From Desulfuromusa sp. (GTDB taxonomy: Bacteria > Desulfobacterota > Desulfuromonadia > Desulfuromonadales > Geopsychrobacteraceae), in contig JAOZOH010000097.1 of assembly GCA_029933365.1 (NCBI GenBank), forward strand, positions 1-10,687: DNA of 10,687 nucleotides, in the 5' to 3' direction. A program made the translations under genes and the position numbers. Below, piece by piece: positions 6,914 to 10,687 of this stretch. Under the pieces are notes generated by a model. That model was not told where the DNA came from, did not search any database, and saw nothing but the letters and a program-made list of their open reading frames with translations. Position 1 is the first letter of the stretch, and each line of letters begins with the position of its first letter.

Positions 6914-7609
6914 TCATTTTTTATGAGTGAGATCTCGGGTTAAGACATTCAGGTGCCGGCCAGATGTCAAAATAATCCCTTGGTTTGTTGTGTGCTTTTT
7001 TAGAATTTTTTTTAGTTCGATGATTTTTTCTACTGACAAGTTCCGGTATTTTGGTAATTTGCTGACAAAGAAATCGGTTTCATCGGTAAACTGGAAATTG
7101 ACATCGAAAAGATATGTTGGACTCATTATCCAATCATCAAAATTCTGCATTGCGATAATTGCAGCTTTCTTTTCTAGGCTTTCATTGCCACTTCCTGCAC
7201 CAAAACGCTTCTTAACCTCCTGAAAAGAACCGTCATTTCCTGGTTCAACAACAACGATCTTGCCGTTATCTTTCAACTGGTTTCCTGAGTGGCGAAGATT
7301 GTCGATCATTTTATCTTTTGGGATGTGATGCAGTGACAGAGTATAGATAACAATATCAAAAGATCGTGCGGGGAGGTTGGGGGTCCCGTCTGGTATGAAC
7401 AGAAACTCAACATTTTTTGCGGTAATGTTTTTTTTAGCCTGTTCAAGAGCTGCTGAATTGAGGTCGGTTGCTACAATTTTAGCGGCATACTGCGCCATAT
7501 CACTGGTCATCCGTCCGTTACCACAACCAATTTCAAGAATCGTCGCCCCAGTCAAAGAGGCGTGAGAGTTGATGGCTTGGATATATTGGTTGTCAGGATC
7601 TAGAATCAT
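6914..7609 (-). CDS. Class I SAM-dependent methyltransferase, substrate unknown
   Basis: Class I (Rossmann-fold) methyltransferase of 231 residues in the Methyltransf_11/25-like group. Visible motifs are motif I, ILEIGCGNGR (24-33), binding SAM; the acidic residue D49 in VATDLNSAAL that contacts the ribose; DGTPNLPARSFDIVIYTLSL (74-93) for motifs II-III; and HHIPKDK after it. VVVEPGNDGSF begins the later part, where substrate specificity usually resides. I cannot tell the substrate. The ATG at 7609 is chosen because GAGGAGA sits about five bases upstream and because a longer reading (to 7693) would overlap the upstream lipoprotein gene and lacks a ribosome binding site. It ends in a double stop (TGATGA). 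Base use is unlike the neighbours: I count 38 G/C in 120 bases at 6961-7080, against 41 of 60 at 8521-8580. This suggests acquired DNA or relaxed selection. It lies 37 bases after the small lipoprotein gene, probably in one transcript. Confidence 0.88.
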   Translation of the reverse strand: MILDPDNQYIQAINSHASLTGATILEIGCGNGRMTSDMAQYAAKIVATDLNSAALEQAKKNITAKNVEFLFIPDGTPNLPARSFDIVIYTLSLHHIPKDKMIDNLRHSGNQLKDNGKIVVVEPGNDGSFQEVKKRFGAGSGNESLEKKAAIIAMQNFDDWIMSPTYLFDVNFQFTDETDFFVSKLPKYRNLSVEKIIELKKILKKHTTNQGIILTSGRHLNVLTRDLTHKK

Positions 7610-7614
7610 CGGTC

Positions 7615-7621
7615 TCTCCTC
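7615..7621 (-). promoter_or_regulatory. Ribosome binding site of the methyltransferase gene
   Basis: GAGGAGA on the minus strand lies five bases before the ATG at 7609. It fixes the start there instead of at the upstream in-frame ATG at 7693. Confidence 0.75.
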
Positions 7622-7646
7622 GTTTTTATTTCGAGGATACAGTACC

Positions 7647-7751
7647 TTAAAACCCCGGGATTCCGATAGGGCCAGGAAGATCGGGGATGCCACATCCTGA
7701 AAGTGAGATTGCGATAAGCAAGATAAGTATTAAGACTGCCAACTGTTTCAT
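7647..7751 (-). CDS. Very small lipoprotein (34 aa)
   Basis: A complete 34-codon reading frame. It begins with ATG at 7751 after AGGAGA at an ideal 7-base spacing and ends with TAA at 7647-7649. The product has a lysine near the N-terminus (MKQLAV), a hydrophobic Leu/Ile core, and the lipobox LSGC with cysteine C20. The mature peptide would be only 15 residues, Gly/Pro/Ile-rich (CGIPDLPGPIGIPGF), attached to a membrane by lipid. The residue after the cysteine is Gly, compatible with outer-membrane sorting. The combination of strong ribosome binding site, charged start, hydrophobic core and exact lipobox argues that it is real despite its size. It is the first gene of a short operon with the methyltransferase, 37 bases downstream. 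I do not recognise a family; the function could be envelope related or regulatory. It could also be the remnant of a longer lipoprotein, though nothing after the stop suggests this. Confidence 0.75.
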   Translation of the reverse strand: MKQLAVLILILLIAISLSGCGIPDLPGPIGIPGF

Positions 7752-7985
7752 TCCGACTTCTCCTAAGAACATAATATTGGTGATAATATCCTGAGTACTC
7801 AACACCTATTTCTATCGTCAGAATCGAGAACTATCGACCTTTTTGATTGAAATCTGAGTAAGCTATTCTAGCAAAATAAGGCAAAATACGGCTATTTTTT
7901 TGCTGTCCACATACTGCTCCAAATTTTCTGTTTATGCTATGCTCCGTCAGTTATTTTGAAAGTAAATATTTTCTGGGGAACTTAA
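7752..7985. other. Divergent intergenic region between the small lipoprotein and the U32 gene
   Basis: Non-coding and AT-rich. It contains a perfect 10-bp palindrome TGAGTACTCA (7792-7801), two CTATCG copies (7812-7817 and 7831-7836), and a tandem 10-mer GCAAAATAAG/GCAAAATACG (7871-7890) followed by a T-run. A pair of overlapping TATGCT sequences (7933-7943) could be a -10 element for the plus-strand gene, but I find no matching -35. GGGGA six bases before the ATG at 7986 is its ribosome binding site. Both divergent promoters should lie here, yet neither can be placed with confidence. Confidence 0.5.
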
Positions 7986-9209
7986 ATGTCACAAAAAATA
8001 AATCGAAACCGTCCCGAATTACTGTTGCCTGCCGGGGATATGCAAAAACTGAAAACGGCGATCCGCTTTGGAGCCGATGCGGTTTATCTGGGGACCGCCG
8101 ATTTTGGGCTGCGGGCGCATGCGGGTAATTTTGACATCGACCAATTGCGCATTGCCCGGAACTTGACGCGTGAGGCCGGGGTTGCTCTCTCTTTGACTCT
8201 CAATGCTTCACTGCGGCCAGATGAATTCTCCGATTTGGAAAACTTGCTTGAAGAACTGAAAACCCTTGATCTGGATGCTTATATTATTGCCGATCCCGGA
8301 GTGCTGGCGACCATTCGCAGAGTTGATCCGCAGCGGGCAATTCATATTTCTACCCAGAGCAACAGCTGCAACCCGCAGACGGCTGAATTCTGGCGCAGCT
8401 GTGGTGCCAGTCGGATTAATCTGGCCAGAGAATTAACTCTGGATGATATTAATGGTTTTGCCGGGCAGACCGAGATCGAACTGGAATGCTTTGTCCATGG
8501 TGCCATGTGTGTCGCCCATTCGGGGCGCTGTCTCCTCTCCACCGCGTTGCTTGGGCGTAGCGCCAACCGAGGTGATTGCGCTCAGCCCTGTCGCTGGAAT
8601 TATGCGCTGGTTGAAGAGACCCGCCCAGGAGAGAGTTTCGCTATTGAAGAGGATTATCGCGGCACCTATATCATGAACAGTCGCGATCTCTGTCTGGTGG
8701 AGCAATTGCCACAGTTGTTAGCTGCAGGGATTGACAGCTTCAAAGTTGAGGGGCGGATGAAGAGCCTTTACTATCTGGCGACAACGGCGCGGGTTTACCG
8801 TGATGCAATTGACCGGCTCAACGTCGATCCAACTGATATCGATCCCCTCTGGCGGGAGGAGTTGGAAAAGGTGAGTCATCGTCCCTACGACACCGGCTTT
8901 CTGTTTGGTCATGAGGATGCAAAAATCCACGCTGCTGACACTCACTATATCCGTACCCATGATTTTGTCGGATTTGTCCGAAAAGATGATGACGGTCTCC
9001 GGGTTGAAGGGCGTAACCGCTTTCTCCTTGGGGATGAGGTTGAACTGATTGGACCGCAAATGCGCCAACAAAAAATCAGGATTGATGAGATTCGAAACCT
9101 TTCTGGCGATTTACTTCCTGCAGGGCAGCCCAATTCTCAACTGCGACTGCAGCTACCAAATTGGGCCGAAGAGGGTGATCTGCTACGTTTGGAAAGGGCT
9201 GTAAAATAA
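7986..9209 (+). CDS. U32 family protein, probable prephenate-dependent tRNA hydroxylase TrhP/YegQ-like
   Basis: Member of peptidase family U32 (407 residues). Characterised relatives are RNA hydroxylation factors: TrhP (YegQ) for 5-hydroxyuridine at tRNA position 34 and RlhA (YdcP) for 23S rRNA. True protease activity in the family is doubtful outside a few cases. The start PELLLPAGDMQKLKTAIRFG and the GADAVYLG segment are typical of the N-terminal barrel. Residues 167-185 (ECFVHGAMCVAHSGRCLLS) match the U32 signature exactly. They are followed by NRGDCAQPCRW (195-204) and C236, giving the conserved cysteines C175, C182, C198, C202 and C236, likely metal or Fe-S ligands. FKVEGRMKS (252-260) with the helix YYLATTARVYRDAID is also characteristic. 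A small C-terminal beta domain follows (about 325-405). It is shorter than E. coli TrhP (about 450) and lacks the long RlhA extension, so I favour TrhP-like without being certain. The ATG at 7986 has GGGGA six bases upstream. The M48 protease starts on the next base after its stop. Confidence 0.85.
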   Translation: MSQKINRNRPELLLPAGDMQKLKTAIRFGADAVYLGTADFGLRAHAGNFDIDQLRIARNLTREAGVALSLTLNASLRPDEFSDLENLLEELKTLDLDAYIIADPGVLATIRRVDPQRAIHISTQSNSCNPQTAEFWRSCGASRINLARELTLDDINGFAGQTEIELECFVHGAMCVAHSGRCLLSTALLGRSANRGDCAQPCRWNYALVEETRPGESFAIEEDYRGTYIMNSRDLCLVEQLPQLLAAGIDSFKVEGRMKSLYYLATTARVYRDAIDRLNVDPTDIDPLWREELEKVSHRPYDTGFLFGHEDAKIHAADTHYIRTHDFVGFVRKDDDGLRVEGRNRFLLGDEVELIGPQMRQQKIRIDEIRNLSGDLLPAGQPNSQLRLQLPNWAEEGDLLRLERAVK

Positions 9210-10484
9210 ATGAAACTGCTGTTGTTATCTGTCTATCTTGTTGTGACCGCAATCCGTTTTGCCCTTGATTGGATTAATATCCAGCATCGGAAGAAGGTGC
9301 GTCAACCATTGCCGGATGCTTTTGTTGGCCAAATTGACGAAGAGCAACTCAAACACAGTGATGCTTATGCTCTGGCTGGGGATCGAGTCGGTTTTGTTGA
9401 AGATACTGTTGGTGTGCTTTTGACCCTGCTGTTTTTGTTTGGCGGATTGCTCCCCTGGTATGATCATCTGATTGCTGGTTTCTCAGGCAACTTCATTGTG
9501 CAGGGACTGTTGTTTTTCGGCTTGCTTGCTCTGGTGCAATTGCTGGTCGGTATCCCTTTTTCCCTCTACAAAAATTTCATTTTGGAAGAGCGCTTTGGGT
9601 TCAACCGGATGAGTTTTAAACTTTGGTGTGCCGATCTTCTGAAATCCCTGCTGATTGGCTCGGTGCTGTTTGTGCTGCTGGCTGGTGGGGCGCTCTGGTT
9701 GGTGCAGTGGGCTCCGCAAAGTTGGTGGCTCTGGGTCTGGGGTTTCTGGGCTGTTGTTTCACTATTTCTCCTCTATCTATCCCCCTATTTAATAGAACCG
9801 CTATTTTTTAAATTTACCCCCTTGGCAAAGGTTGAACTGGAAACCGAGGTTCGTGATCTGCTGGAAAAAGCGGGAGCTCATGCTGGAAAAGTGTTGCAAG
9901 TTGATGCCTCCCGCCGTAGCGGTCACAGTAATGCCTATTTCACTGGTATCGGTAAAGTCAAACGGGTGGTGTTGTTCGATACACTGATGGAACAGCTGAA
10001 CAATAAAGAGCTGTTGGCGGTTCTGGCACATGAACTGGGCCACTGGCGCCGAGGTCATTTGCGCCAGCAATTGATTAAAAGTCAATTGCTGGCACTGTTC
10101 AGTTGTTGGCTTGCTTTTACCCTGTTGCAGGGGCAGTTGTTACCCGGTTGGTTTGGCTTGGAACAGCTCTCTTTTGCCGGTCAGGTGCTGGTGCTGGGTT
10201 GGTTGGGATCTCTCCTCGGATTCTTCTGGACACCCCTCAGCAGTTGGTGGTCACGTCGACATGAACGGCAGGCGGATCAGTTCGCTATCAATATGGTTGG
10301 TAGTGGTCAGGAATTAGCTTCAGGATTGGTGAAGCTTGCACGAGAGAACTTGAGCAACCTGTTTCCCCATCCGTTCTATGCGGCGGTGTATTATTCTCAC
10401 CCACCACTGGTGGAGAGGGTATTGTGGCTGGAGCAGGGACAGGTGGATGTTGATAATTTTACTGAAGTTGTTGCAGATCAATAA
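9210..10484 (+). CDS. M48 family membrane zinc metallopeptidase (Ste24/CAAX protease 1-like)
   Basis: Integral membrane zinc protease of 424 residues, related to eukaryotic Ste24/ZMPSTE24 and bacterial HtpX. The catalytic HELGH (274-278) sits in the helix LLAVLAHELGHWRRGHL, with the third zinc ligand expected at E352 in the RRHERQADQFA segment. NAYFTGIGKVKRVVLFDTLM (241-260) and the C-terminal HPPLVERVLWLE are characteristic. Hydrophobic segments lie at about 2-18, 66-84, 95-118, 145-166, 171-195, 289-310 and 322-342, giving roughly seven membrane spans with the active site on an internal face, as in Ste24. KNFILEERFGFNRMS (121-135) is another strongly conserved family block. Bacteria lack CAAX prenylation, so the role is more likely membrane-protein quality control; substrates are unknown. 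The ATG follows the TAA of the U32 gene with no gap, so the two are co-transcribed and probably translationally coupled. The 3' end overlaps the convergent DUF2835 gene by 26 bases. Confidence 0.93.
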   Translation: MKLLLLSVYLVVTAIRFALDWINIQHRKKVRQPLPDAFVGQIDEEQLKHSDAYALAGDRVGFVEDTVGVLLTLLFLFGGLLPWYDHLIAGFSGNFIVQGLLFFGLLALVQLLVGIPFSLYKNFILEERFGFNRMSFKLWCADLLKSLLIGSVLFVLLAGGALWLVQWAPQSWWLWVWGFWAVVSLFLLYLSPYLIEPLFFKFTPLAKVELETEVRDLLEKAGAHAGKVLQVDASRRSGHSNAYFTGIGKVKRVVLFDTLMEQLNNKELLAVLAHELGHWRRGHLRQQLIKSQLLALFSCWLAFTLLQGQLLPGWFGLEQLSFAGQVLVLGWLGSLLGFFWTPLSSWWSRRHERQADQFAINMVGSGQELASGLVKLARENLSNLFPHPFYAAVYYSHPPLVERVLWLEQGQVDVDNFTEVVADQ

Positions 10485-10687
10485 AGCGATTGTTGCTATC
10501 GATGGTTAAGAGAAACCGCCCGTTAATTCCTGTATGTGACAAGAATGGGCGCAGCCGTACAGCTGGAAACTTGAGCCGTTTGCCACACTCTGAAACCACT
10601 TTAACTGCGTTGACGGTTCCCTGATAGTACTGTAGATAGAGCCTGTCCCAGAACCGCAAAACTTTAGCACCTGCACGAAAAATAATA
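10459..10687 (-). CDS. DUF2835 family protein (5' end uncertain or off window)
   Basis: A small protein matching the DUF2835 family pattern as I remember it: YLQYYQG early on, VKVVSECGKRLKFPA in the middle, then LRPFLSHTGINGRFLLTI and a final aromatic/Leu-rich strand ending LQQLQ. Family members are usually about 70-75 residues of mixed beta structure with unknown function. The frame is open to the window edge (75 codons visible). The only plausible start inside is the TTG at 10659, giving 66 residues, with a weak AGG about nine bases upstream; the true start may lie beyond the window. It is convergent with the M48 protease gene, and their ends overlap from 10459 to 10484, with no terminator visible between them. 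Family assignment rests on motif memory, so confidence is moderate to good. Confidence 0.72.
   Translation of the reverse strand, partial: IIFRAGAKVLRFWDRLYLQYYQGTVNAVKVVSECGKRLKFPAVRLRPFLSHTGINGRFLLTIDSNNRFIDLQQLQ

Noticed and set aside
7610..7693. N-terminal extension of the methyltransferase to an upstream ATG
   Set aside because: It overlaps the small lipoprotein gene in another frame, adds non-homologous-looking sequence, and a good ribosome binding site points to the ATG at 7609.
7934..8128. 64-codon plus-strand frame beginning before the U32 gene
   Set aside because: It overlaps the U32 gene in another frame and lacks a ribosome binding site; the U32 start at 7986 has one.
8718..9071. 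117-codon minus-strand frame
   Set aside because: It lies wholly inside the well-supported U32 gene on the opposite strand, with no recognisable motif.

Overview
The window carries ordinary chromosomal genes. It contains no phage, plasmid, CRISPR or insertion-sequence genes, and no tRNA or rRNA that I can see. The proteins suggest a mid-GC Gram-negative bacterium of the Desulfuromonadales type (Desulfuromonas, Pelobacter, Geobacter relatives). The clues are a TrmFO-type (folate-dependent) tRNA methyltransferase, a dprA-smg-topA-trmFO gene order, two lipoproteins with Gram-negative lipoboxes, and a palindromic repeat that I associate from memory with this group. The taxonomic placement is inference.

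Left half (1-4792, all on the minus strand, so transcribed right to left): dprA, smg (DUF494), topA and trmFO (cut by the window edge). dprA-smg are tightly packed (a few bases to a few tens of bases, depending on the smg start). smg-topA are separated by 84 to about 90 bases, and topA-trmFO by 113 bases. That last gap holds a large imperfect hairpin whose loop is also complementary to the bases just downstream of it, giving two competing folds in front of trmFO. The genes serve DNA uptake/recombination, supercoiling and tRNA modification.

Middle (4793-6913): a 152-bp non-coding palindromic, MITE-like element lies upstream of dprA. Next comes an intrinsic terminator closing a two-gene envelope operon, also on the minus strand: a CpoB/YbgF-like coiled-coil/TPR lipoprotein followed by a secreted LysM protein with an internally duplicated beta-rich region. 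A promoter with consensus -35 and -10 hexamers but a short 15-bp spacer sits in front of this operon.

Right part: a 34-codon lipoprotein and an AT-rich SAM-dependent methyltransferase form a small minus-strand operon (6914-7751). Across a 234-bp divergent intergenic region, a plus-strand pair follows: a U32-family protein resembling tRNA hydroxylase TrhP/YegQ (7986-9209) and an abutting Ste24-like M48 membrane protease (9210-10484). A DUF2835 protein runs in from the right edge on the minus strand, and its 3' end overlaps the protease gene tail to tail by 26 bases.

I found no convincing wholly new multi-gene system. The least explained items are the interleaved inverted repeat before trmFO, the 152-bp palindromic element, the tiny lipoprotein linked to the methyltransferase, and the duplicated domain of the LysM protein.
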